Shown: positions 12,001 through 17,962 of the stretch, piece by piece
Position numbering within the stretch: position 1 is the first letter of the stretch
Layout of the letters: each line of letters begins with the position of its first letter
Assembly (NCBI GenBank): GCA_900016875.1
Contig: FCNR01000050.1
Span: forward strand, 95,830 to 159,829
Source of the DNA: Eubacteriaceae bacterium CHKCI004
GTDB lineage: Bacteria; Bacillota; Clostridia; Lachnospirales; Lachnospiraceae
Direction: 5' to 3'
DNA length: 64,000 nucleotides
Program-made: the position numbers and the translations under genes
The notes under the pieces: model-generated
The model's database searches: none
The model's input: only the letters and a program-made list of their open reading frames with translations
What the model was told of the DNA's origin: nothing

Positions 12001-13222
12001 TTCGGGTGTTGCTGCGGATGAAGACCGGACGAAGGCTGCCAACGGAGATATTCTTCTGGAGACATGGACTTCCGATGGTACGCCTCATGAATTGACGGCA
12101 GAGCTGGCAGTGGGCGGCACCTATTATCTGCGGGAGGCAGAGGTTCCTGCCGGCTATGTTCAGGCAGCGGATATTCTGTTTACAGTGGAAAATGGCGATC
12201 CGATCACCCTTGTTATGGAAGATGAGAATCAGGCAGGTGTACTGGGACAGATTCAGGTAACCAAACGTCTGAGTGCCATCGATGAGACGACTTTTGACAA
12301 TATTGATCTGGTTGCGGAAGATGCAACAGTCTATGTGGGATTGTTTACTGACGCACAGGGCGAGCATCCGTATGGAGAAGACTATGTGAAAGAGATTCAT
12401 ATACAGGATGCATCCTCAGGAACGGTAACCTTTGATAATCTTCCTTCCGGAACCTACTATGTATTTGAGACACAGCAGGATGGAACGGTAATTCCTTATG
12501 GTGAGCTGCAGGCTGACGCTGCTGGCAGCGGCGCAGGATTCATTTGTGCCGGAGACGGCAGCAATGGCGGAGTAAAAGAGATTACTCTTAATCCTGACAC
12601 AGGAGCTCCTGAAGGCAGCACAGAACTTGGTAATGTATATTATGGCGACCTGCCGGATGGATTTGCTTATCAGGGAGAGCTGATGATTACAAAAGCTGTC
12701 ATGAAAGACGGTGCTCCGGCGGACAGCAGCGATACGTTCTATGCAGGAATCTTTACCAGTGAGACGGAGACAGTGCCATATAAGGTAGTGGCTCTGGAGA
12801 ATAATGGAACTGTTACCGTGGAGGTTCCTCTGGGTGGAGAAAATGGAATGGATCCGGTGACCTATTACATTTATGAGACGGATGCAGACGGTAATAAGAT
12901 TGATAAGAATTCCTTCGCCTATACAGTAAGTGGGGAAGGAACGGTAGATTTGGATGTGGACAATACTACAGCAGGTCGGACGATTATCAATACAATGGCG
13001 TCAGATCCCGACACCACAAGAACGATCCGCGAGAAAAACGACAGCGATACGAAGAAGATTTCGACGGATACCAGTAAGAAGAGCACGGGAACGAACCGGA
13101 GGACTTCATCGTCAAAGACTGGCGACGATACGAGAGTCGGGCTGTACCTCCTGTTCTTCGCAGCAGCGGCAGTAGGTATTATCCTTACTTTACGGAAACG
13201 GAAAGAAGATAAGCCGGAATAA
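2..13222 (+). CDS. Giant Cna-B / isopeptide-repeat wall-anchored adhesin, C-terminal ~4,406 residues (5' end outside window)
   Basis: The reading frame is open from the first bases of the window, so the true start lies upstream. The visible part is a chain of small beta domains. Cna-B-type repeats, recognisable by recurring endings such as YYLKEV.PAG and Y.I.E..AP.GY, fill nt 2-5250. DUF11-like segments (VTKSIEDNKQSVALLDTLVYN) lie near 6000-7300 and an SdrD B-like motif, GNVWIDKNNNGVQD, at about 7345. Seven Spy0128/FctA-like pilin repeats follow at 8340-11440; the last six share GYTYD, WTLTV and FTNTY blocks. More Cna-B-like repeats run to 12990. The end is a sorting signal: Thr/Ser/Lys linker, SSKTGDD, a hydrophobic stretch and RKRKEDKPE. 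The signal is not a textbook LPXTG but has the KTGD form common in gut Clostridia. The family forms intramolecular Lys-Asn isopeptide bonds; a surface adhesin or pilus-like stalk is inferred. Confidence 0.9.
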   Translation, partial: PDNNGAFTTLTPGKVYEVKETVTPAGYNNISTKKELTIDLTDAKVDVDTTAKTIIIKNKPDPTLTITKKIIGADGKETTPGQAVTFGVYTKKEQDGSFEEVKDYNGTTNVTLTSGVKCQLPAGQYYLKEVVPAGNPNQILDPSKYSDIYKGLASTSNGVVYNGEFYFGPFDVKEDLEGKTQFNNTGTIVNYSDKGAVTVTKYRREVPTNSANEGGKSVLAGAKIGIFTKGADGKLVQVTGVKPQKSDENGQVTFSGLPIYTVNASGQPEKIKYYIQEIEAPDNYIKSEDELEVKLEAGTTVTKDTEGKALELINQPETSLTVEKTYYNKWEYTFTNKAYLLQGAEIALYKKTDANTYTFVETGYTDEQGRITFNGLTQKDEYVAFEVDVPDGEAYQYLEPVDGTDYLRLKRNADGTLPGTITASELSNYYHVTKEANDDALRPQGAQERDMVNVENWAQLQIWKYDLTGTEGTPDDPKNDDRCKAVNNAQFTLYMEVLPENTANNAVLSYDPSNPDKVYAEIGTYSSGTLYDTDGKRMDGWFGTDILKAADNVVYWLVETDGGIGADIRPENVVTLIRREGTEYTNNTTYTYTEDGETHTGVNAINVMDYQDNQVTKETLRNDDVTGPGSAMFSTVRIAKWAGARDKENGEKVEDFTPLGNATFDLYLADAEGNLYNKLDTLTTGLDNNISESSATEGLSAWASSKAFSWTDIEAYRDDVPESVFIDGPEESDGEHDHYVRVAIRESSAPTGYQMDVTNTYYMYMFFENGGENATTEIFNDAYYVKGDGKTADQNVTLSDEANKNGIKWALYPTTENQDGTYSKITPTLPTDISSAPYQYRLVNWPIDTQAVTVRTYGYEVQTDNQKMTSEELNAYYNAGTHQDREDISVSMKLEYYDTKSAKWVAYADASESNDGTFTTGSNGYYVFPNGLRMGQYRLTETSVPNPYENIYDGKAFSAGGAVKAYYFRVDADNLDLQLYNPEKLSMSIKKTGLGNDTETLLNNVQFTLTNKDTKTDISGGTTGVSGIAEFNNIGTGHYLLSETTPASGYTNSYFTKYVQTEYSSIASIVDTKGAGLFLGYETSQEEGENGTSVIVTSKKDLAFYGITSQNTIDLNITNPKKVSFDIQKQDADNNATKLSGATFQVEYMSFNAVEGTVSVNSSGSWANKGTVTTGDGNNETTLGVATFENGDPGIYRIKETGAPSGYDLTDAGPKYIAMTGGLPITEVKVDGSRIKIDDDTEMAFKDDKQVSLNITKKIDKGDMKIEGNNSFTFELYQDINGEKQYLKNLTISTEDGENKSGSFTGLSQGKTYYLKETNMPTGFMFESLKKDGETGEITPDRNGYYAITMPIDGTDVSVTATNTYLYAQTTIMKVDGDDGTPLTGAEFAVYRVKNKGLPSETEELLTSNEATVTPAEEDGYYTVKVLLEGKGKETFRIKETKEPFNYLKDTSSHIEFTIGNGVVQDEPYWSSSYANNNTLMLQNRIFPNYNGAYIDIVKYDDCHDVPSAAPYKGKDATFTLYKYVEGEGWTNGTEMTTDENGKIHFVVEGGARYALRETSIPKGYQSLDSIWTNPNTGGESPVEIVPTPDSTGIAYYLINGDQAVEAGQTYSYKAYNTPYLPLEIQKHNSTDPAKQLTAMAAVYEIPEGTTLSDDSTNEKVLEFIKNHNPLTGLDSISVTTKKQENTEVYSYADGRTTNGTLNNAIVSGKNYLVVETSASDSLIRDNKEVQWFDVIEPDASKGTKQVASLYNVVGDITLNMTKTAANPEDSSSSAGTPVQYDSLYISGAEVEYTLTPTVSNTYPLDTFVVTDDGLTAYNKEGSTITELAGYLSDAYSLTEVEVGQSSHKIDSYAATGADDTITATVTFKDGNGNDIGKSVVLKDVSNQSATATLQQATASLPDDQRNVKAAKVEITYSCTGMNGTDYALGTNFQPGSIKIKAKIDKQEGGSDKKDIDYITNKAFSTLRYSEWSKSGEKTPAPDKTANAETNIFFDDLEGAKVSVTKSIEDNKQSVALLDTLVYNITVSNDDEAEAAMQNPYIVDYLPQGTTWVNFKEGSDDTTDVSDIINLVKEEDVDITCNLNGINSQTKDGETAVFIHLNGDLKPGESVTIQLKVRVENTAAFFGQSIDNYVLVGSDVDGIRREDNLQGASFMNANSQWAENIDDVLGTMQMRNGRLNTLKDILGASAEDGFVADNVSVNWRSSSVLTLDKAAYGDRNASDGYTTGNLSTVDNGGTMHYRLSVSNTSANNVATNFSVIDILPNKEDVTPAGADRDSFWGLNFDNISKVYIQKEDGTQEDVNTTNYTLYCYTGQLSTSADYLTLYNQTESFKKAMTAEELAGLSGWSVYSNATNKNDIKAFIVATDNTVEVGQNETLVVEYTAKVNGGTPWDEATLNQNAYENAVNSFACTYGQYDKDDASKTVTQYDIIGSNQVSATVLPGQVKVGGNVWIDKNNNGVQDTGESMDYFTGNTLIENLLNNLGLTLYTYSGTNPTATKSESFTFKSETQMTADNQAYFEFDQLDPAARKENTSDDLLYKGGVLQPNQLKGSAPATYILNAALPDDNVAGQYEVAKTVTEVRKSWNPADEATFPESETTDNNFAGTEGSKTATSERFYLWATNPSIIDKTKDLGLVPYRDLTITKQASDNQEKIEGATFTVYGPFAEDTDINKITVQALKGAEKATIETDENGKAVFEKLLRFQKYVIVEESPATGYDLDSAEADGDTYTTLSDKFTVDTTNVVLEEDKAAFENKPMWLLGVPDDKSPDDMDEVTVTNERTAVDTTLEAAKTYFKEDGNNTPLSGTFKVSLWKDYPGSEDSETGEKAQPITTKDITVTNGNGEVSFDFDNDKIEELSFTSEGDYEFYITEALPEGATAENQYTVGGITYDTTIYKATVAVDWEEGTGLKVDSVTYEEVSTGQDAGNAGQGEDASDAKNTAPPTFTNTYSATGSWTPEGTKTLTGRDMKEGETYTFSVREVTTGDGQNTGDDTAAGETTVPADSTGSVTGGRDGQPSNITFTPINYTLDDVGTHTYTIVEDKAGQNIAGVTYDNTSYTVTVKVEDKEQNGELTVTSTYKKGDDTVTKADFTNNYVPTSTTYVPEVKKTLTGHKLPDGTKKFTFILSAVSNNAKEVLPTDKNIEISFAEGEAKTKTQTFEQLTFIEGGTYTFKITEQSGTSNDGYTYDTTQWTLTVVVTDNLNGTLSIDTATGITYDKNEDGTADSTAAEFTNDYTPASTTTQLEVSKEVEGAPMAKDATFTFTQSLVNAPVDGVAMPGNDAVEITVVPENADNADANKAQFDPITFTKAGIYEFHITEETNTLPDGYDKNISNIKLVEVTVEDVGGELEVTGTKYYTSTDSTGVTTGNAAFTNRYNTEDTVFTPEIKKIFTGDVPTGKKTFTFTLTRGDSKDGVQMPGTDPDAESITTSVTYDSNIGDIIGQFGQITFTKAGTYTFDITEVAGETDDGYTYDGSTWTLTVKVEDQNSKLKVTEHKYTKAGSPDSTSTEYATFTNTYDLIPTDFAPKVTKTIEGAAVPDDIEATFTFVLTNVGKTDGVDLGRDESKELKVSTKNMENGSINAEFADRLHFTKAGTYTFQIAETAGSQNGYTYDDSIWNLTVTVEDKGGYLEVTDKTYAKANVAAGQDDGENEDHATFINTYSVTPDTFTPQVEKQFSDDSIARPNAKDFTFTLSANVEGHKNPEGGAFTGYDETTGSGTALEGANTIETEVNGSGTKAFDTITFTKAGTYKFQIKEEAGSDLGYTYDDSVWTLTVRVDDIGGALQVTNNDVTYQSNDTTVEPNNEKAVFVNEYHYISSIIINKKVLRGNAEYETNDMFYAGIFRKVDNTGDGTGSETGNISYEIVKNVVVDDKTVESGVVQLANNDSVEVYVPLGGEDQTEAITYYVFETDAEGHPLVSFDEDGNAVYNQPFAYEISSESTGEDGTVNGRGEVYVTPDTAGAHPEVTITNRATSVSIEKRDISGNPLTGAVLELWKQADSVDSGVAADEDRTKAANGDILLETWTSDGTPHELTAELAVGGTYYLREAEVPAGYVQAADILFTVENGDPITLVMEDENQAGVLGQIQVTKRLSAIDETTFDNIDLVAEDATVYVGLFTDAQGEHPYGEDYVKEIHIQDASSGTVTFDNLPSGTYYVFETQQDGTVIPYGELQADAAGSGAGFICAGDGSNGGVKEITLNPDTGAPEGSTELGNVYYGDLPDGFAYQGELMITKAVMKDGAPADSSDTFYAGIFTSETETVPYKVVALENNGTVTVEVPLGGENGMDPVTYYIYETDADGNKIDKNSFAYTVSGEGTVDLDVDNTTAGRTIINTMASDPDTTRTIREKNDSDTKKISTDTSKKSTGTNRRTSSSKTGDDTRVGLYLLFFAAAAVGIILTLRKRKEDKPE

Positions 13223-13274
13223 CAGGAAAAGTGAATGAGCCAGAACAGAATATGCTCTGACTTGCGTCGATAGC

Positions 13275-13292
13275 CGGAAGTTATAACTTCCG
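13275..13292. repeat. Perfect 18-bp palindrome after the adhesin gene
   Basis: CGGAAGTTATAACTTCCG reads the same on both strands and lies 53 bp after the adhesin stop codon. There is no U-run after it, so it is not a terminator by itself. It could be an operator or part of the 3' untranslated region. Confidence 0.5.
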
Positions 13293-13309
13293 CTGAGAAG
13301 GCAAAATGC

Positions 13310-13367
13310 AAAAGAGGACAACCTCGAATCTGAAAATAATTTTCAGAAAGAGGATGTCCTCTTTTTT
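13310..13367 (+). terminator. Long rho-independent terminator of the adhesin gene
   Basis: Outer arms AAAGAGGACA and TGTCCTCTTT enclose a second, inner hairpin (TCTGAAAAT / ATTTTCAGA). The outer arm runs directly into a T tract. The nested stem is unusually long for a terminator. Confidence 0.85.
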
Positions 13368-13472
13368 GCGGGAAAAGCTGCTTCGTTTTCTCGCAGTATG
13401 GTTGGCTTTTGTTCTGACGGTTGCGCTCTTTCCCTACAGGCTCAAATTTTAATATACAAGATTTTAGCTGTG

Positions 13473-13527
13473 ATATATGAGAAAATATCTCATATATTGT
13501 TTGTAAATTGCGAAAACAAAGTATAAT
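13473..13527 (+). promoter_or_regulatory. Probable promoter and operator of the RloA/RloB genes
   Basis: A perfect -10 box TATAAT lies at 13522-13527, with only a weak -35 (TTGTTT or GTTTGT) upstream. Just before it is a perfect 10-bp inverted repeat, ATATATGAGA and TCTCATATAT, at 13473-13482 and 13488-13497. Its position over or beside the -35 suggests a repressor or activator site. The rest of the gap between the adhesin and the ATPase gene holds only the terminator and the palindrome. Confidence 0.5.
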
Positions 13528-13563
13528 AGAAAGTAAAAGGAGATGAAATGGGGGACAACTGTT

Positions 13564-14787
13564 ATGTTATGTCAATTTACAGTCAAAAATTATAAAAGCA
13601 TTCGGGATGAAGTAACTTTTGATATGCAGGCTGCGGCAATTTCTGAACATGAAGATAGAGTGATAAAAGATAGAGATGGGGAACAGTTTTTACCTGTTTC
13701 GGCTATATATGGACCGAACGGCGGGGGGAAATCTAATGTGCTGGAAGCTTTACACACTTTAGCTGCCAAAGTACTTCGTCCGTTATATGCAACCGGAGAC
13801 AATGATGATCGTGTATTTTTTCAGAAAAAATTGCTGATTGAACCGTTTGCATTTTCTGAAGAAACAAAAGATGCTCCGACAGAGTTTGAAATCTTTTTTC
13901 GGACGGAAGCGGCAGAGTACAGATATATTTTGCATGTGAAAAGAGATATTGTTATCTATGAAAGTCTGGATCGTGTGAAATTAGATACAAGGAGAAGATC
14001 TGCACTCTTTGAACGTGATAAAGATATTATGTTAAAAGGCATATTCTCAAAATTAAAAATCAGCGACGAATTATCAGCAACGTTGCCACTGTTGTCTTAT
14101 CTAGGGATTACTTATAAAAAGAATGAAGTGGTAAAAGATGTTTTGGAGTGGTTCGAATATGGGATTGATTTCTTAAATTATGGAAATCCAATAGAAGAAC
14201 TTCGAATGGCAGTATCCAATTCAGAAGAAGTGAAACAGCTTATGCTGGAAATGATTCAGGAAATGGATTTGGATATTGTGGATTTTCGGGTGGTGGAAGA
14301 TGAAAACGACAGAATTGATGTCTATACAAAACACATGCTGGAAGAGTATGAAGCAGAATTGAATTTGTCAGAAGAATCCAGTGGAACGAAGAAACTTTTT
14401 GGTCTGATGCCATTTATTGCTGACAGTTTACTGAAGGGAACAACTCTGGTAATTGATGAATTAGATGCAAAAATACATCCTGTTTTGCTGCGGTATATCA
14501 TTATGATGTTTAATGACATGGATATTAATAAGAAGAAGTCCCAGTTAATTTTTACATCGCATGATCTGTCTACAATGAACAGTGAAGTGTTCCGCAGAGA
14601 TGAAATCTGGTTTGCTGCTAAAGGAAATGCGCAAAATTCTAAACTGTATTCTCTGGTAGAATTTAAAAATGAAAAGGGCGAGTCGGTTCGTAAAGATGCA
14701 AAATTTGATAAACAATATCTGGAAGGAAAGTATGGTGCTGACCCATATCTCAGAAGAATTATAGATTGGGGGAAAGTTAATGCCTAA
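13564..14787 (+). CDS. RloA/AbiLi-like AAA family ATPase
   Basis: A 407-residue OLD/SMC-like ATPase. It opens with MLCQFTVKNYKSIRDEV, the N-terminal strand typical of this family. Walker A is GPNGGGKSN at residues 50-58, a Ser-rich signature-like segment is SEESSGTKKLFGL, Walker B is TLVIDELDAKIHP near residues 293-306, and the switch histidine is in FTSHDLS near 328. An in-frame ATG seven codons earlier at 13543 touches its own ribosome site, so the later ATG is preferred. RloA proteins pair with a toprim-like RloB; the lactococcal phage-abortive AbiL pair has the same architecture. Here the partner gene overlaps by 8 nt and is broken, so the system is probably inactive. The DNA is richer in AT than the flanking housekeeping genes. 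Confidence 0.85.
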   Translation: MLCQFTVKNYKSIRDEVTFDMQAAAISEHEDRVIKDRDGEQFLPVSAIYGPNGGGKSNVLEALHTLAAKVLRPLYATGDNDDRVFFQKKLLIEPFAFSEETKDAPTEFEIFFRTEAAEYRYILHVKRDIVIYESLDRVKLDTRRRSALFERDKDIMLKGIFSKLKISDELSATLPLLSYLGITYKKNEVVKDVLEWFEYGIDFLNYGNPIEELRMAVSNSEEVKQLMLEMIQEMDLDIVDFRVVEDENDRIDVYTKHMLEEYEAELNLSEESSGTKKLFGLMPFIADSLLKGTTLVIDELDAKIHPVLLRYIIMMFNDMDINKKKSQLIFTSHDLSTMNSEVFRRDEIWFAAKGNAQNSKLYSLVEFKNEKGESVRKDAKFDKQYLEGKYGADPYLRRIIDWGKVNA

Positions 14788-15398
14788 AAAAACTGGAAAG
14801 GAGAAGTGGAGAAAGAAGCGTCTCCAGGAACATCTGGAACTGAAGAAATATCGTTACTATATTTTCTGCGAAGGTCAACAGACAGAGCCACAGTATTTCT
14901 CGGGATTCAAAAAACTTATAGAAGAAAATGCAATTTATTAAAATAAAAAAGGGACAAATTTGGTGTGTTTATGACAAAGACAGCTTTCCGCCAGAACATT
15001 TTAATGGAGTAGAACAGCGTGCTGACAATTTGAATAAGGAAAATCCGGAATTGCAATATCATACCGCATGGAGTAATGAGTGCATTGAATTCTGGTTTCT
15101 TCTGCATTTTGCTTACTATACATCAAATAATCACCGGACAGAATATATATCATTTCTGAATGATAAATTCAGCAAACTGGGCATTGGAAAATATCAGAAG
15201 AATATGAAAGATATTTTTAAAATTTTGATGAACAATGGAAATCCGAAGCTGGCAATCCGATATGCAAAAAGAATTATAAAAAACGGACAAGGCAAGACAC
15301 CAGCAGAAATTGCACCGGGGACAAAGGTGTATGAGTTGGTTGAAGAATTAGCCAAGTATTTACCTGAAGAAATACAAAACCAATTTTTAGAAAAATAA
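14780..15398 (+). pseudogene. RloB/AbiLii-like protein gene broken by an internal deletion
   Basis: The first frame (from ATG 14780) gives a basic N-terminus followed by KYRYYIFCEGQQTEPQYFSGF, the start of an RloB toprim-like domain, but stops at 14941. The next frame picks up at about 14934 with IKKGQIWCVYDKDSFP, the second half of the same domain (conserved VWCVFDKD-type block), then SNECIEFWFLLHF and runs to 15398. The roughly 30-40 residues that normally join these blocks, including the glycine-rich TL.LVE.A segment, are absent. The lesion therefore combines a deletion with a frame change at about 14934-14945. A separate 156-residue product could start at ATG 14928, but no good ribosome site precedes it. 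Confidence 0.8.
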
Positions 15399-15419
15399 GA
15401 GTACAATTCACCCGCGTTT

Positions 15420-15450
15420 GGAGCTGCCCGTTTCCTGGCAGCTCCTTTTT
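15420..15450 (+). terminator. Terminator after the RloA/RloB genes
   Basis: GGAGCTGCC and GGCAGCTCC form a perfect 9-bp stem with an 8-nt loop, followed by TTTTT. It lies 21 bp after the RloB stop codon. Confidence 0.85.
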
Positions 15451-15555
15451 CAGCGTCTTAACAGCAAAAAATTATTCTGCAACAATAATTTCAATTCCAA
15501 GAGTTCGCAGTTCTTCAAGAAAATCGGCGTCAGCGCCGAATTCTGCGGGACCGCG

Positions 15556-15858
15556 ATGAAATATTTGGTTCTCACCGGGGGAGATGAGGCGCCAGGAGAG
15601 GTGTTTGCAGAGGAGAACGCCGGATTTTTCTGTACATTTCTTTCGGAAAATGTGGAGGAGATTTGTATCGTCATAGGTGCTTCCGGCCTGGAGGCTTTTG
15701 TCAAAGGAATTGAAAAGAGCGGTATGATTGTGGCCATCAATTCGGATAAGGATGCGCTGATTTTTAACTGTTCGGATTATGGCATTGTGCAGAAATATCA
15801 GGATTTTGTCCGGCAATATAGGAAAGAAGTACCATCTTCTGAATTCTCCACCCACTAA
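15556..15858 (+). pseudogene. Remnant of electron transfer flavoprotein alpha subunit (C-terminal FAD domain)
   Basis: The translation contains VIGASGLEAFVKGIEKSGMI, VAINSDKDALIF and CSDYGIVQKYQDFV. These match the order of conserved blocks in the C-terminal FAD-binding domain of ETF alpha (GISGA..H..GI..S..IVAIN.D..A.IF...DYGIV). Only about 100 residues are present against about 320 in a complete subunit. There is no N-terminal domain and no ribosome site, and the frame reaches back into the preceding terminator. It is best read as a decayed gene fragment. A short expressed protein cannot be excluded. Confidence 0.5.
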
Positions 15859-15927
15859 CATTATTCATAAATGTAAAAAGATAAAAAACACAGTAAATAG
15901 CCATGAAATAAACATAATAAATATAAG

Positions 15928-15975
15928 CAAAAACGGCATGCAGTCTCTCCCTTCGGCAGGAGGAACCGCATGCCG
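15928..15975 (-). terminator. Terminator of the ribbon-helix-helix gene
   Basis: On the minus strand CGGCATGC and GCATGCCG form a perfect stem with a long loop, followed by TTTTT. It starts 31 bp after the stop codon of the minus-strand gene. Confidence 0.75.
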
Positions 15976-16005
15976 GTATTTGTATGTATGGAAACCGCCG
16001 CCCTG

Positions 16006-16200
16006 TTATTCTTCATCATCGACAACCATATTGTCCAGTGCATATTTTAACGCCATGCTGATCAGCTCATTTCTGGAGCGGTTTGTCCGGGCGGATAATT
16101 TGTTGTACTCTTCCTGTATTTTCTTTTCCGTTCGAATTGTCATTGTGACATATTTATCGTCCTTGGGTCTGATGATTAGTTTATTATCCGTTTTATCCAT
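16006..16200 (-). CDS. Small ribbon-helix-helix (Arc/CopG-like) protein
   Basis: A 64-residue protein with the pattern YVTMTIRTEKKIQEEYNKLS followed by ARTNRSRNELISMALKYALD. That is a short beta strand and two helices, as in Arc/CopG DNA-binding dimers. The strand residues would contact DNA and the helices dimerise. An AGGAG ribosome site lies 7-8 nt before the ATG and a clear terminator follows, so this is a real monocistronic gene. No toxin gene adjoins it, so an antitoxin role is not supported. The target is unknown; autoregulation is typical for the fold. Confidence 0.8.
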   Translation of the reverse strand: MDKTDNKLIIRPKDDKYVTMTIRTEKKIQEEYNKLSARTNRSRNELISMALKYALDNMVVDDEE

Positions 16201-16272
16201 AATGTATTCTCCTGTTTGATTTTATTACATTATAAAGTAAACTGCAATCATAAATCTATAACAGAAAATAGT

Positions 16273-16301
16273 TTGAAAATACAATGCAAAAATGATTTAA
16301 T
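16273..16301 (+). promoter_or_regulatory. Candidate promoter for the small membrane protein gene
   Basis: TTGAAA and TTTAAT are separated by 17 bp, 69 bp before the next start codon. The region is very AT-rich, so the match could be partly chance. Confidence 0.45.
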
Positions 16302-16369
16302 TTATGATATTATTTCTTAATAAAAAGGTATATATTATAACAGTTCTATCTGGAAAAGGGGTTGAAAAA

Positions 16370-16684
16370 ATGAAGGACATCCTGAATTGTCAGAAAAGTA
16401 AGAAAAAAGCGGACAGCTTCTTCAGAAAGTCCTGGCTGTTTTATCTGTGCTGCGCTTTGCTGTGTCTTGCGGCGATAATATTCGAGGAGAGAACCGTGTA
16501 TTTTCAGGTCTGCATCGTCGGGGCAGGACTCTCTTTTTTGCTGGGATTGATTTTTCTCTGTCTTGCCGGAGCAGAGGGACAGGAGCCTTATCTGGCAGAG
16601 CCCCAGGAGACATTGAGTGAGAAGCAGATGGAAGAGCTGAAGGAGATACTTGACGAGGCGCAGGAGCGGATCCGTGGCCGGTAA
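16370..16684 (+). CDS. Small two-helix membrane protein of unknown function
   Basis: A 104-residue protein. A basic N-terminus (KSKKKADSFFRKS) is followed by two hydrophobic segments at about residues 22-40 and 47-70. The acidic tail, LSEKQMEELKEILDEAQERI, is likely a helix on one face of the membrane. The ATG at 16370 has GGAAAAGGGG about 8 nt upstream. An upstream in-frame ATG at 16304 would add residues with no ribosome site. I do not recognise a family. It precedes the tRNA-editing gene by about 90 bp. Confidence 0.6.
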   Translation: MKDILNCQKSKKKADSFFRKSWLFYLCCALLCLAAIIFEERTVYFQVCIVGAGLSFLLGLIFLCLAGAEGQEPYLAEPQETLSEKQMEELKEILDEAQERIRGR

Positions 16685-16775
16685 AGAAAATGTTTTCAAA
16701 TATTTTTGTCTGCGTTATAATCTATATTGGTTTTCGTTGATATGGATAAATATTATGACAGACGGAGGAAGACAT

Positions 16776-17327
16776 ATGGAGTTATATCATGGCCGTCCGG
16801 AGAATGAGGACGGACGTTTGGAAAAAGAAATCCGGGTGTATGATCTGCTGGATGAGCTGGGCATGGATTATTACCGCACAGATCACGAAGCTGCAGATAA
16901 TATGGAGGCGTGCAATGAGATTGACGCGGTGCTGGGGACGGTAATCTGCAAGAATCTGTTCCTGTGTACAGCTAATAAGAAGAAGTTTTATCTGCTGATG
17001 ATGCCGGGGGACAAGCCATTTAAGACGAAGCTTCTGTCAAAACAGATTCCGACGTCGAGGCTTTCTTTTGCCAGTCCGGAATTTATGAAGGAGTATCTGG
17101 ATATTGAGCCGGGCTCGGTCAGCATCATGGGGCTGATGAATGATAAGGAGAACCATGTGCAGCTGGTCATCGACCGGGAAGTGCTGGAGGACGATCATCT
17201 GGGCTGCCATCCGTGCATCAATACGTCCAGTCTGAAGCTGAACACCAAAGAGGTGCTTGAAAAGTTTCTGCCGGCGGTGCACCATGAGGCGCTGCTGGTT
17301 GATCTGCCGTGGGTGGTGGATGAATGA
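16776..17327 (+). CDS. YbaK/ProX-type prolyl-tRNA deacylase-like editing protein
   Basis: A 183-residue free-standing editing domain of the YbaK/PrdX/ProXp-ala superfamily, which hydrolyses misacylated tRNA(Pro). Visible blocks are VYDLLDELGMDYYRTDHEAA at the N-terminus and VICKNLFLCTANKKKFYLLM with the lysine expected at the active site. SIMGLMNDKENHVQLVID and the HPCINTSSL end block follow. GGAGG lies 7 nt before ATG 16776; the frame extends upstream but without support. The stop codon overlaps the start of the Nudix gene (ATGA), so the two are translationally coupled. The specificity (Ala or Cys) cannot be read from sequence. Confidence 0.85.
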   Translation: MELYHGRPENEDGRLEKEIRVYDLLDELGMDYYRTDHEAADNMEACNEIDAVLGTVICKNLFLCTANKKKFYLLMMPGDKPFKTKLLSKQIPTSRLSFASPEFMKEYLDIEPGSVSIMGLMNDKENHVQLVIDREVLEDDHLGCHPCINTSSLKLNTKEVLEKFLPAVHHEALLVDLPWVVDE

Positions 17328-17875
17328 TGGAATACTGCATGGAATGCGGCACGAAGCTGAAGGACAGGTTTCTGAAGAATGAGGGAATGATTCCCTTCTG
17401 CGAGAAATGTAACGCCTACCGTTTTCCGGTGTTCTCCGCGGCTGTCAGCATGGAGGTGCTGAATCCGGACAGGGATAAGGTGCTTCTCATCAAGCAGTAC
17501 GGCAGGGACCGCTACATCCTTGTGGCGGGTTACATTAACAAAGGAGAGAATGCGGAGCATACGGTGGCGAGGGAAGTCATGGAGGAGATCGGCCTGCATG
17601 TGGATGAGATCCATTTTGAAAAAAGCGAGTATTTTCCGCCAAGCAACACGCTGATGTTGAACTTTTCCTGCGTGGCGGACTCGGAAGATCTGTCTGGCGT
17701 GTCGGAGGAAGAGGTGGACAGCTGCCGCTGGTTTTCTTTTGAGGAGGCAGAGGAGGCCATTGCTCAGGGCAGCCTGGCGGCCCGTTTCCTGAAAAAATTC
17801 CTGGACAAAAGAGAGGAGCCCCGAAGTCGGGATAACGAGTCCCGGCATTGCCCGGCCGGGCAGGAGAGAGAGTAG
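17324..17875 (+). CDS. Nudix hydrolase with N-terminal zinc ribbon (NudC-like)
   Basis: A 183-residue protein. Four cysteines, in CMECGTK and CEKCNAY, form a zinc ribbon at residues 5-30. A complete Nudix box, with G.....E.......REV.EE.GL spacing, follows at about residues 69-91. The C-terminus is acidic. The zinc ribbon plus Nudix order resembles NADH pyrophosphatases and ADP-ribose hydrolases. The NudC SQPWPFP motif is not present, so the substrate is unclear. It overlaps the preceding gene by 4 nt. The last ~25 residues are polar and probably disordered. Confidence 0.88.
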   Translation: MMEYCMECGTKLKDRFLKNEGMIPFCEKCNAYRFPVFSAAVSMEVLNPDRDKVLLIKQYGRDRYILVAGYINKGENAEHTVAREVMEEIGLHVDEIHFEKSEYFPPSNTLMLNFSCVADSEDLSGVSEEEVDSCRWFSFEEAEEAIAQGSLAARFLKKFLDKREEPRSRDNESRHCPAGQERE

Positions 17876-17962
17876 AATACATAATCCTGCAGGAGCATTT
17901 CCGCAAAGTTCGTCATATACTGTAAAAAAGACATTCGGCTGTGCAGGCTCGGGGGTGTTGTC

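Noticed and set aside
11144..12400. Minus-strand frame of 418 codons inside the adhesin gene
   Set aside because: It is antisense to conserved repeat domains, and its translation has no gene-like features.
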